This document shows, one piece after another, positions 49,688 through 58,792 of a DNA stretch of 64,000 bases (positions are counted from its first letter, which is position 1; each line of letters begins with the position of its first letter). The stretch lies in contig WTKD01000013.1 of NCBI GenBank assembly GCA_011524535.1, forward strand, positions 1 to 64,000, given 5' to 3'. The notes below the pieces were generated by a model. It searched no databases and was not told where the DNA came from. It saw only the letters and a program-made list of their open reading frames with translations. The position numbers and the translations under genes are program-made. Source of the DNA: Spirochaetaceae bacterium (GTDB taxonomy: Bacteria > Spirochaetota > Spirochaetia > WTKD01).

Positions 49688-50632
49688 CTAGCCTCCCGAA
49701 TCAACAACGACGTCTACTCGCTCGGGCTCAACTCCGAGTAAATTTACACCTTCCGGTAGTTGCACCTCTGTTGCCAAACTATACGTTCCGGACTCGGTGA
49801 TTCTCGATGCATCTACTGTGACTTGAACATCCCCAAGTGTCAATTTTTCTATTGTTTCTACGCGAGCTTGTACTCGCACAGCCGCAGCAGGCAATGGTCT
49901 TGTTATTCTTAAATTTTCATTGAGGTCTATCACTACAATATCAATAGCTTCAAAAGTATTAAGAATGGGAGTTTCTTCGATAGTAGCACGAAATTCTACT
50001 AGGGAGCCGCTTGGAAACGAAATAAGAGGGTTTTCATGCTCAACCCTCACCCTCTGAACAATACTAGATCGTCTCTCCGTCATAGATATTTCTGATGTGC
50101 CCAAACTCGATATGCTAGAAACAAGAGATTCAGGACCTTCTATCTGGATGATTGCAGGGTTCAATGTGGCGCTGACAAGTTTGTAGCCCGTAGCAGGAAA
50201 TCCAATAATTGTACTTTCAACTGGGACCGATTTACGCAACTTTCTTTCAAGCGACACATTCAATTCTGGTGGATCTACCTGTAGCTCCACAGGATCCAAA
50301 GCGAGCGCATCATCAATACGTTGAACAATTATTCGCCTACTATAGGTCCCTGGTGCTTCAATACTGGAAAAATCCACCGTTGTTCTAAAATCCTCATTAC
50401 GCACACCGCTGATTTTTCGTCCTTCAGCTCGTATTAGAATACGGATACTTGGTTGTACTTGTTCCCCGAGTACCATCGAATTGTGAAGTAATACATTCAG
50501 TGGAACCGTATAGATACGGTCTTCCAACAATAAACTACGATTCAAGATAATGAGCAAAGCTGCCAACAACGTGGAACCTATCTTTGCCTTCCAGTTGGAA
50601 GTTAGAAAACCTAGTTTTTTGCCTTTTTTCAT
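49688..50632 (-). CDS. YbbR-domain protein (CdaR-like)
   Basis: N-terminal TM; repeated YbbR-type beta segments; directly downstream of cdaA. Confidence 0.8.
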   Translation of the reverse strand: MKKGKKLGFLTSNWKAKIGSTLLAALLIILNRSLLLEDRIYTVPLNVLLHNSMVLGEQVQPSIRILIRAEGRKISGVRNEDFRTTVDFSSIEAPGTYSRRIIVQRIDDALALDPVELQVDPPELNVSLERKLRKSVPVESTIIGFPATGYKLVSATLNPAIIQIEGPESLVSSISSLGTSEISMTERRSSIVQRVRVEHENPLISFPSGSLVEFRATIEETPILNTFEAIDIVVIDLNENLRITRPLPAAAVRVQARVETIEKLTLGDVQVTVDASRITESGTYSLATEVQLPEGVNLLGVEPERVDVVVDSGG

Positions 50633-51417
50633 TGTCGTGTTTCCATCTTGTTCGATAACAATTCTTGCAAACGAGCTTTCATGACGGTCCGGACTAAAGA
50701 ATTATATAAGACCCCTTGAACAGCCAAACTGACGGTCCCTCGTTCTTCTGAAACCACAAGAACGATCGCATCGGAGTCTTCAGACATCCCCAGCGCTGCC
50801 CTATGACGGGTACCAAAATCTTGATGAAGATTATGTTGGTCGGACAAAGGCAAAAGACACGCTGCAGCCAACAAACGTGATTTTTCAATAAGTATAGCTC
50901 CATCGTGCAATTTTGTGTCGTGAGAAAATATTGAATGGATTAACTCCGAGCTCACCGAAGCATCCATATGTATGCCCGAATCACTAACACTTTCGATGGT
51001 GGCTTGTCGCGCAATCACTACAAGAGCACCTCGCTTTTGTTCAGCCAGCAAGTATAACGCATCTAATATGGGGTCTATCAATCCATGAAGGCTTAATCTT
51101 TTTCCCCAGGGAAGTGTGCCTTGACTCAAACGAGAAAAAATTCTCCGAATCTCTGGTTGAAAAATGATAGCAAGTGCGATCACTAAACTGGGAGCCAACA
51201 GGTTTAATAGCCAGAGTAAAGTTTGAAATTGAAAGAAATAAGATATCGAATATAGGATACCTATATACAGAGCTCCACGTACCAATAGAGTAGCTCTTGT
51301 CTGAGACAACAAACGATACAAAACATAAATCAAAAGCGATAGAAGTATAACCTCTATTAAGGGCGTTACGTATGATTGTACTAATGATAAAAGACTATTC
51401 AGACTCATAGGTACCAC
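50629..51417 (-). CDS. cdaA: Diadenylate cyclase CdaA (DisA_N/DAC domain)
   Basis: LHDGAILIEKSRLLAAACLLPLS; FGTRHRAALGMSEDSDAIVLVVSEERG; three N-terminal TMs. Confidence 0.95.
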   Translation of the reverse strand: MVPMSLNSLLSLVQSYVTPLIEVILLSLLIYVLYRLLSQTRATLLVRGALYIGILYSISYFFQFQTLLWLLNLLAPSLVIALAIIFQPEIRRIFSRLSQGTLPWGKRLSLHGLIDPILDALYLLAEQKRGALVVIARQATIESVSDSGIHMDASVSSELIHSIFSHDTKLHDGAILIEKSRLLAAACLLPLSDQHNLHQDFGTRHRAALGMSEDSDAIVLVVSEERGTVSLAVQGVLYNSLVRTVMKARLQELLSNKMETRQ

Positions 51418-52324
51418 TCAACGCAGACATGACGGTCACGCAGTCACAACAGGCTTTCACATCGTGAACCCGAAGATACTGTACTCCCTTCTGCATGCAC
51501 CAAACATGACAGGTCGTACTGCCATGCAAGCGCTTTCCAGGATTATCGGCAGCATTCAATATGTTTCCAAGAAAACTTTTTCGTGATAACCCGATAAGGA
51601 CAGGAAATCCCATAGAGACGAATTCTTCCAAATAGCGAAGTATGTCAAGATTATCTTGAACCCGTTTTCCGAAACCAATACCTGGATCAATGATAATATT
51701 ATCCTCCGAAATACCTGCTGCTAGGGCTGCATCGATCCTTGTAAACAGGTAATCTCGAATTTCCCCAAGAACATTGCGGTACTGGGGACTAACTTGCATA
51801 GTCTGGGGAGTACCTTGCATATGCATAAGAACGATTTGCACTCCATTACTAGCAGCAACAGAGTACATGTCTTCATCAAAAGATCCTGCTGAAATATCAT
51901 TTATTATTGTCGCTCCTGCCTCTATCGAGGCAGCAGCAACCTTTGATTTTTGAGTATCAATCGATATTGGTATATCAGAACTATGTCTGATTCGCCTGAT
52001 GAGAGGCAAAACTCGATGAAGCTCCTCCTCGACGGGAACTCCAGAACTACCAGGGCGTGTCGATTCTCCACCGATATCAAGTATATCGGCTCCATCTGAT
52101 ATCATTTTCTTCGCACGCGCTTCACCATCCTCCACTTCGCCGATCCGACTATTTTCATAGAAGGAATCCGGTGTCGCATTTAAGATCCCCATGATCAATG
52201 GCACAGAAATATTATTTCTTTTTGTGGCGATTTTTTCGTAGTTTTTTCTTACGTTTATGTGTCGCAATCTTATGTCGCTTTCGTTTTCGACCGCAGGGCA
52301 CTCATCTCTCCTTTTTCGCACCAA
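51395..52324 (-). CDS. folP: Dihydropteroate synthase
   Basis: IMGILNATPDSFYENSR; ILDIGGESTRPGS; IIIDPGIGFGK; LRVHDV. N-terminal start uncertain. Confidence 0.93.
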   Translation of the reverse strand: MVRKRRDECPAVENESDIRLRHINVRKNYEKIATKRNNISVPLIMGILNATPDSFYENSRIGEVEDGEARAKKMISDGADILDIGGESTRPGSSGVPVEEELHRVLPLIRRIRHSSDIPISIDTQKSKVAAASIEAGATIINDISAGSFDEDMYSVAASNGVQIVLMHMQGTPQTMQVSPQYRNVLGEIRDYLFTRIDAALAAGISEDNIIIDPGIGFGKRVQDNLDILRYLEEFVSMGFPVLIGLSRKSFLGNILNAADNPGKRLHGSTTCHVWCMQKGVQYLRVHDVKACCDCVTVMSALSGTYESE

Positions 52325-52336
52325 GGTGCACCAAAT

Positions 52337-53296
52337 TCAGTTCATCATTGCTTTGATATAAGATAACAGCTTCTCCGAATCTTGGATATCAAACCATTTC
52401 GCATTCGAAAACTGTTTAAAAAACACACGTTGCCTTTTGGCATACTTGATTGTGTGTACAATAATATTGTTCTTAATCGTATCAAAAAGACTCGAACTAT
52501 GCGAGCCATTACACCATTCTTTTTCAACAAAAAATTCTTTATATCCAATGCACCTCATCGCATGATCCTTCAATGAATATCCTTCATGCCGTAGGTCTGC
52601 CAATTCATCAACAAGACCTGCCTGAAACATAGCCTCGACACGAGTTTTAATTCGATCGACAAGTATGTCTTGCGAACATCGTAATCCCACTATTTCGTGA
52701 GGAAATACTCCCGCAGGATTGCTCATTATGGGATATTCAGAGCGAGGGATTCCCGTTTGTTCATAAATTTCCAATGCACGGCTAATGCGATATGTATCGT
52801 TTTTATGTATTTTACACGCTGAAACCGAATCTATCTCGCTCAACCGTACATGAGCTGCGTGTGATCCCACTTCTTGCAAATAACAAACAATCTGTTCACG
52901 AATGGCGGGGTCAACTTCCTCTGTATGGGGCAACCCATACAGCAAATGACGAATATAGAACCCACTCCCTCCGGCAATCACGCATGGCAATTCTGAAGAA
53001 TTAATAGCATCCAAAACCAATTCAACAAATGACCCCACATCAAAGCGTGTATCGGGAGATACAACATTAATACCAACATGGGGGTGACGTGCGAGTAATG
53101 CCTTATCTGGTTTTGCGGTTCCAATATCCATTTTCTTGTATACTTGGCGAGAATCCGCATTGATAATTAATGTCTTTTGTTCAAGTTGTTCGAGTAATTC
53201 TGTTTTGCCAGTGGCGGTGACTCCAATGAGCACCGGGATAATCGGTTCCTGTTTAACCAACGTGTTTATAGAGTACTTCACCAGAAAGAACTTCAT
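52337..53296 (-). CDS. miaA: tRNA dimethylallyltransferase
   Basis: VTATGKTELLEQ; NADSRQVYKKMDIGTAKP; VIAGGSGFYIRHLLYGLP. Confidence 0.94.
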   Translation of the reverse strand: MKFFLVKYSINTLVKQEPIIPVLIGVTATGKTELLEQLEQKTLIINADSRQVYKKMDIGTAKPDKALLARHPHVGINVVSPDTRFDVGSFVELVLDAINSSELPCVIAGGSGFYIRHLLYGLPHTEEVDPAIREQIVCYLQEVGSHAAHVRLSEIDSVSACKIHKNDTYRISRALEIYEQTGIPRSEYPIMSNPAGVFPHEIVGLRCSQDILVDRIKTRVEAMFQAGLVDELADLRHEGYSLKDHAMRCIGYKEFFVEKEWCNGSHSSSLFDTIKNNIIVHTIKYAKRQRVFFKQFSNAKWFDIQDSEKLLSYIKAMMN

Positions 53297-53471
53297 CGAG
53301 TGCGATAATAACAGCCTTGACGTTTTTATCAACACGCCTCGAAGTTCCAATCAGTTCTTTTCCGTATATTTTCCGGAGCTTGGTAACCTGTGTAGCTCTG
53401 GTTATCACCGCAGACGTTATTTCATACACGTTACTATCAAAATCAACTAATTGACCTAGTGGAAGTTTCAT
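53253..53471 (-). CDS. rpoZ: Putative DNA-directed RNA polymerase omega subunit
   Basis: 72 aa; YEITSAVITRATQVTKLRK..K..VIIALDEVLSGEV resembles omega. Confidence 0.65.
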   Translation of the reverse strand: MKLPLGQLVDFDSNVYEITSAVITRATQVTKLRKIYGKELIGTSRRVDKNVKAVIIALDEVLSGEVLYKHVG

Positions 53472-53656
53472 TATAATAAATATACAAAGAAAACAGGTTC
53501 ATGTCAATAATTTGCAATGCTCACACCATATATTGCGCCCTATTGCCAGTATCAATCATACACAGTATATCAGACCACAAAAAACAACCAATCCAATTGT
53601 GAAATACACACATAGCCAATGCATGAATATATAATAGTAGTAACATTCTCCGATTA

Positions 53657-53681
53657 TGATATAATTACTACGTTATAACGT
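53657..53681 (+). promoter_or_regulatory. Extended -10 element with overlapping dyad operator upstream of topA
   Basis: TGATATAAT followed by perfect palindrome ACGTTATAACGT, flanked by ATTAC/GTAAT. Confidence 0.5.
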
Positions 53682-53832
53682 GTAATGAACTGTTTTCGAA
53701 TGAATAGAGTATCTCGAATTAACCAGCTCAAAATTTGTACACATAAGGATGTCAATAAGCATGAAGGAAAGAAATTTACTTCCTTCTGACATTAACTTGA
53801 CTATATCTTGAATTTTTTACACAGTCTATATC

Positions 53833-56142
53833 ATGAAGTTTCTCGTTATTGTGGAATCACCCACCAAGGCTAAGACTATTTCAAAATTTTTGTCTGATGA
53901 CTACATCATCGAGGCAAGTGTTGGTCATATTCGCGACCTCCCCCAAACCGCAAAGGATGTTCCCGAAGATATGAAGCAAATCAAATGGGCACGTCTTGGG
54001 ATCGATGTTGAAAATAAATTCCAACCACTATATGTAATTCCAAAATCAAAAAAGCGAATCATCAACAAAATTTCAGAAAGCATAAAAAACGTCGATATGT
54101 TGCTCCTAGCAACCGACGAAGACCGTGAAGGAGAGAGCATTTGTTGGCATCTCCTTGAGGTACTGAACCCAAAAATTCCTGTAAAGCGTATGGTATTTCA
54201 TGAAATCACCAAAACAGCAATCGATGAAGCCCTACGAACAGCCCGAGCGGTAGATATGCAATTGGTCAAAGCACAAGAAACGCGACGTTTCCTGGACAGG
54301 CTATATGGATATACACTTTCACCACTCTTATGGAAAAAAATAAGCTTTGGATTATCCGCTGGACGGGTTCAATCTCCTGCCCTGCGTATGATAGTCCATA
54401 GAGAATACCAACGTATGCGCTTTAAGAAAAACACATATTGGGACATCGTTGCCACTATTTCAGATCCAGTTGATTTCCAAGCAAAACTTATACGCTACAA
54501 AGAAAAAACAATCGCACAAAGCAGACATTTTGATTCAATTACCGGAAGCTATATTGGTTCCGACGATATCATTCATATACACGAATCACTTGCCCAAAAA
54601 ATTATTAAGGAACTACCCAAAACCTGGGAAATACTTTCAAACGAGGCAAAATTTACAACACAGCGCCCAACCCCCCCCTATATCACATCTACGCTTCAAC
54701 AAGATGCCCATAGAAAATTATTTTTGAACTCACGACAATCCATGCGCGTCGCACAATCCTTGTATGAAGCTGGATATATCACTTATATGCGTACCGACTC
54801 ACCATTTCTCTCACAAGAAGCCCTACAAGCAATTCGAAAAGATATCAAGGATAATTTTGGTGAAGAATATCTACCCGAAGAACCTCGTGAATATCGACCA
54901 CGTTCAACAACCAGTCAAGAAGCTCACGAAGCTATTCGCCCTGCAGGTGCCGTATTCAGACACCCTCTATCAACTTCTCTTGCAGGAACTGAATTAAAAC
55001 TCTACACCCTCATATATAATCGAACCATTGCATCCCAAATGACTAATGCTCGGAAACGAACGCTACGCATACGAATAGCCGCGGCAGATTGTATCTTCAG
55101 TGCATCTGCAACAACGGTTGAATTTCCTGGCTTTTTGGCCGCCTACGGCACCGAAAAAACACAGTCCCCCCTCATCGAATCCCTAGAAAAGGGCGAAACT
55201 CTCTCACCGGATATCGTTCTTCCCGATAAACACGACACAAAACCACCCGCAAGGTACAACGAAGCATCGATCATCGAAGCACTCGAAGAAAGAGGTATTG
55301 GCAGACCCTCTACCTATGCAAACATCATTAACACACTGTATGAGCGCAAATATGTTATGAAGAAAGATTCTGCTATGGCCCCTACCTTCGTTGGGCTAGT
55401 AGTCAGCGAACTACTCCAGGATCATTTTCCAGAATTGGTAACCGACAAATTTACTCGCGATATGGAGGAAAGCCTCGATTTCATTGCATTAGGAAAACTC
55501 GACTCTGTTGAATACCTTTCAAACTTTTTTCTTGGTGATAAGGGCCTCAAAAATTGGATAAAACAAGTAGAACCAACTATTGAAGCAGACCAGGCGAGAA
55601 AAATCGAAATACCCCTCATCTCAGAAGAAATTCGTGTCAGTAGATACGGAGCATATATTGGATCCCCCGACGATGACGACGAAAAAATAAACTTTCCTCC
55701 TGACCTGCCCCCTGCAGATATCACAAAAGATATCGTAGATGAACTTGCCCGCACGAATAACACCGCTCCATCCTTACTCGGAATTCACCCTGACACAAAT
55801 CAGAACATTTATTATGCCATCGGACCATACGGTGCCTACCTTCAATTGGGAGAGAAAACAGATAAAAGCATGAAACGACAACGAGTCACCCTCGAAAAAG
55901 ACGAAGTGTCGGTAGAAGATGCAGTTAGATTATTATCTCTCCCTCGAAAACTTGGAAAGCACCCAGAACAAAAAAAAGATGTGTTTGTAACTATCGGCCC
56001 CTACGGACCTTATGTTGGTTGTGTAAAAGAGTATCGCCCTCTTGAAGAAGAGGATGATGTGTTTGAATTAACACTCGAACGAGCTCTTGAATTACTAAAA
56101 AAGCCAAAAAAAAGACGAAGTCGACAGCCGAAGAAAGACTAA
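53833..56142 (+). CDS. topA: DNA topoisomerase I
   Basis: MKFLVIVESPTKAKTISKFL; ATDEDREGESICWHL; SAGRVQSPALRMIV; YITYMRTDS; no C-terminal tetracysteine motifs. Confidence 0.97.
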   Translation: MKFLVIVESPTKAKTISKFLSDDYIIEASVGHIRDLPQTAKDVPEDMKQIKWARLGIDVENKFQPLYVIPKSKKRIINKISESIKNVDMLLLATDEDREGESICWHLLEVLNPKIPVKRMVFHEITKTAIDEALRTARAVDMQLVKAQETRRFLDRLYGYTLSPLLWKKISFGLSAGRVQSPALRMIVHREYQRMRFKKNTYWDIVATISDPVDFQAKLIRYKEKTIAQSRHFDSITGSYIGSDDIIHIHESLAQKIIKELPKTWEILSNEAKFTTQRPTPPYITSTLQQDAHRKLFLNSRQSMRVAQSLYEAGYITYMRTDSPFLSQEALQAIRKDIKDNFGEEYLPEEPREYRPRSTTSQEAHEAIRPAGAVFRHPLSTSLAGTELKLYTLIYNRTIASQMTNARKRTLRIRIAAADCIFSASATTVEFPGFLAAYGTEKTQSPLIESLEKGETLSPDIVLPDKHDTKPPARYNEASIIEALEERGIGRPSTYANIINTLYERKYVMKKDSAMAPTFVGLVVSELLQDHFPELVTDKFTRDMEESLDFIALGKLDSVEYLSNFFLGDKGLKNWIKQVEPTIEADQARKIEIPLISEEIRVSRYGAYIGSPDDDDEKINFPPDLPPADITKDIVDELARTNNTAPSLLGIHPDTNQNIYYAIGPYGAYLQLGEKTDKSMKRQRVTLEKDEVSVEDAVRLLSLPRKLGKHPEQKKDVFVTIGPYGPYVGCVKEYRPLEEEDDVFELTLERALELLKKPKKRRSRQPKKD

Positions 56143-56286
56143 TCTTGTGCTACCACCACGTTCTTAGGCACATATAGTAGTTTTTATATGATGTAATGCT
56201 TAAAGTATACTCTATCCAGAAAGAGCGTTAACAAAGGTCTAGACTCACTAAAATAATATATCTTGTCTTATACTCACATGTTTTAT

Positions 56287-57183
56287 CTACAAAAATGTCA
56301 AAATAATGATACTGACGACGATAATCCCAGCCCCAATTAATTCATGTGCATATAGGGTCTCTCGAAATACAAATCGGGAATAGGCAATCGACAAGGGCAT
56401 TTGTATCTGACCCAGTGCGGTAACATAGGATGCATTTATGAGTCCAAAAGCAAGGTACCAAGTGACCGAAGAGAGACAATTTGTCAGTCCAATGATACTT
56501 GCTTTTCCCATATTACGCCTCACCGAAGCCAATGCTCCCTTATCCCATATCAAAAAACGCAGCGATAGAACAATTACCTGCAGAATAATTGTAACCAGTA
56601 ATGTTGTACTCGACGCCATGAGTATACTACTTGCTTCCAATTGTAAAATAGACTGACGAATACAGAGAGCGGTCAATGAAAAAAAAGTTCCTATGAGGAG
56701 CCCGATTCTCGTACTCTCATTTTTTCTTATATCAAAAAAACTTCGAATGCTCATCGATTCTTTTTTTAGGGATATCAGCAAAATCCCAGAAAAACTGGTA
56801 CAGATAACCACAAAAGCCCATGGGTTCAACGCTTCTGAAAACAAAATCCACCCCAGCAATGCAGTCTGGATACTATCAGATTTACCGTAGCAACTTCCAA
56901 TCATAAAGCTACGCAAGGCAAATGCCTTCAGCATTAATGTTGATGCAATAATCTGAAACGTGCCCCCGGCAATAGCAAATAACCAAAATTGCCAAGTATA
57001 TGCATATACAGCTTCCCCCAGAACAATAACTAGAACGACATAATATATACTCAAAAAGGGAAGTGCAAAGACACATCGAATCCAAGTGACAACAAGGCGG
57101 GGTATTGATTGTGCCAATTCTTTTTGTATAGCATTTCGCGTGGTTTGGAGAACAACTGCGATCAAACCATAAATCATCCACAT
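56287..57183 (-). CDS. EamA/DMT-superfamily transporter
   Basis: Ten hydrophobic segments; MIYGLIAVVLQTTRNAIQKEL; paired repeats. Confidence 0.8.
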   Translation of the reverse strand: MWMIYGLIAVVLQTTRNAIQKELAQSIPRLVVTWIRCVFALPFLSIYYVVLVIVLGEAVYAYTWQFWLFAIAGGTFQIIASTLMLKAFALRSFMIGSCYGKSDSIQTALLGWILFSEALNPWAFVVICTSFSGILLISLKKESMSIRSFFDIRKNESTRIGLLIGTFFSLTALCIRQSILQLEASSILMASSTTLLVTIILQVIVLSLRFLIWDKGALASVRRNMGKASIIGLTNCLSSVTWYLAFGLINASYVTALGQIQMPLSIAYSRFVFRETLYAHELIGAGIIVVSIIILTFL

Positions 57184-57410
57184 TCTGTGAGTATATCGGT
57201 GAGATATGTCTCTCTCAATCGAACGTAACACGAGGGCAACTGCGTAGAGCAAGCGCAAATCTACTATTACTCATGCAGAAAAATAGAAATAGTTAGAGAA
57301 ATTCTTTCTAGTGATGGCGGTTAAAGAATCTTTACAGGCATCTCCCCAAGACATGCCAAAATGGGGGAAAGCGATACAGAATGCTGTATTTGATATCTAG
57401 TGGAATTTAT

Positions 57411-57563
57411 TTATTGACAGCTTTCGCAGTCTTCTGCATCCCCATTGTACCGGCAAACACCCAAAAGAAAGTCTTCATCTTCTTCTAACTGCACTTGGGA
57501 CACATCTTGCTGCTCTACCGCATTCTCAGTAGTTGATTCATTCGTTATTGCATCTTTACTCAT
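57411..57563 (-). CDS. 50-aa acidic microprotein with C-terminal Cys motif (not in supplied ORF track)
   Basis: MSKDAITNESTTENAVEQQDVSQVQLEEDEDFLLGVCRYNGDAEDCESCQ*; ATGA overlap with the upstream cNMP regulator stop. Confidence 0.6.
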   Translation of the reverse strand: MSKDAITNESTTENAVEQQDVSQVQLEEDEDFLLGVCRYNGDAEDCESCQ

Positions 57564-58792
57564 CTGTTTTCTGCCTTTCTTGTTGCTATTTTCCTGTAAT
57601 ATTGTGCTTGTTTTTTCAATTCTTCGATACTCAAGATATGCAATTTTCCATCTGATATAGTTATTGTCCTATCATTTAGCAATTCCTGAATGAGATGGCT
57701 TCCATCGGTTTGAGAAATCCCCGTCCAACTGATGAGTTCTTTCGGTCCAAATGTGAGTGTATGAGCAACATCCTGATTCATATCTACATGACTTCGCTCT
57801 AATTGGACTATGATAGCATCATAGAGTCTTCCAAGTTTATTCAAAATGGTTGTATTTGCAAGTTGTCTGTACAGCACCCAAATACGCTCTGCAAGCAATG
57901 TCGTCAATCTCGATATAATCTGGGATTGAGTGTGTACAATTCTCTCAAAGTTTGCTTTGTTTACGGATAACAACACCGAATCTTCGAATGCTATTGCCGA
58001 TGCTGATCTGGGTTTTTCTTCTAGAAGAGCCATCTCACCAAAGATGTCCCCGGGTCTCAACAAGGCAAGCATGATTTCGTTTCCATTAGATATTTTCGTA
58101 ATCTTTACGCTGCCGCTTTGGATAATGAAAAGTTCCTGACCCTTCATATGTTCGAGAAATATCGCCGTATCATGAAGAAATTGATGTGTAAATCCATCTC
58201 GCCTGGGCACAAAAACATCAGGAATAGTGATGTTTTGTTCAGCTAGTTCTGCGAGTTCCTTTTTTGCTCGTTCGACATTTGGATCATTTGGGCATAATCT
58301 AACAAACTCGCTATACGCCTGACCTGCAAGAACCGGCTTATTGTGCTTCATATAATAACCAGCAATTTCGAAGATACCCGTCGGACTTGAGTCAGTATCT
58401 GCTTTACCTTCTATCTTTGTCAAAGCGGTATCAAGAAGGCGCATACGTCGGGAAAAACTCTCGATAATTTTCATGGCAATACGCGTATTTTGTACAATAA
58501 GCCGACTATATTCTTCTCGAGGCACAACAATAAGTGTACATTCGGTTAAAGAACGAGCTGTTTCTATGCGTCTTTGAGAAGCCATCGCAGAAATAACCCC
58601 GAAAAAATCACCCGGGCCAAGAATGTTGCTGCTTTCTTCTTGCACTACTTCCGTAGATTTATTTATCTGGACCCTTCCCTCTCGGATAATATAGAAATGG
58701 TCATTATCAGACTTACCCTCAACCGTTATATAGGCCCCTTTGTTAAATCTGACCATCTGTAGGCGAGTTTGTCTGTTATCTTTACTTTGCAT
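57560..58792 (-). CDS. Tandem cyclic-nucleotide-binding-domain regulator with C-terminal wHTH-like region
   Basis: Two cNMP domains (GDFFGVISAMAS..; GDIFGEMALLEEKPRSASAIA..); C-terminal LTFGPKELISWTGISQTDGSHLIQELLNDRTITI Crp-like HTH. Confidence 0.8.
   Translation of the reverse strand: MQSKDNRQTRLQMVRFNKGAYITVEGKSDNDHFYIIREGRVQINKSTEVVQEESSNILGPGDFFGVISAMASQRRIETARSLTECTLIVVPREEYSRLIVQNTRIAMKIIESFSRRMRLLDTALTKIEGKADTDSSPTGIFEIAGYYMKHNKPVLAGQAYSEFVRLCPNDPNVERAKKELAELAEQNITIPDVFVPRRDGFTHQFLHDTAIFLEHMKGQELFIIQSGSVKITKISNGNEIMLALLRPGDIFGEMALLEEKPRSASAIAFEDSVLLSVNKANFERIVHTQSQIISRLTTLLAERIWVLYRQLANTTILNKLGRLYDAIIVQLERSHVDMNQDVAHTLTFGPKELISWTGISQTDGSHLIQELLNDRTITISDGKLHILSIEELKKQAQYYRKIATRKAENR

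Noticed and set aside
54671-54678. C8 homopolymer in topA as a phase-variation tract
   Set aside because: It lies in an essential gene in the middle of a conserved domain (TQRPTPPYITST); switching would be lethal. Most likely ordinary codon usage.
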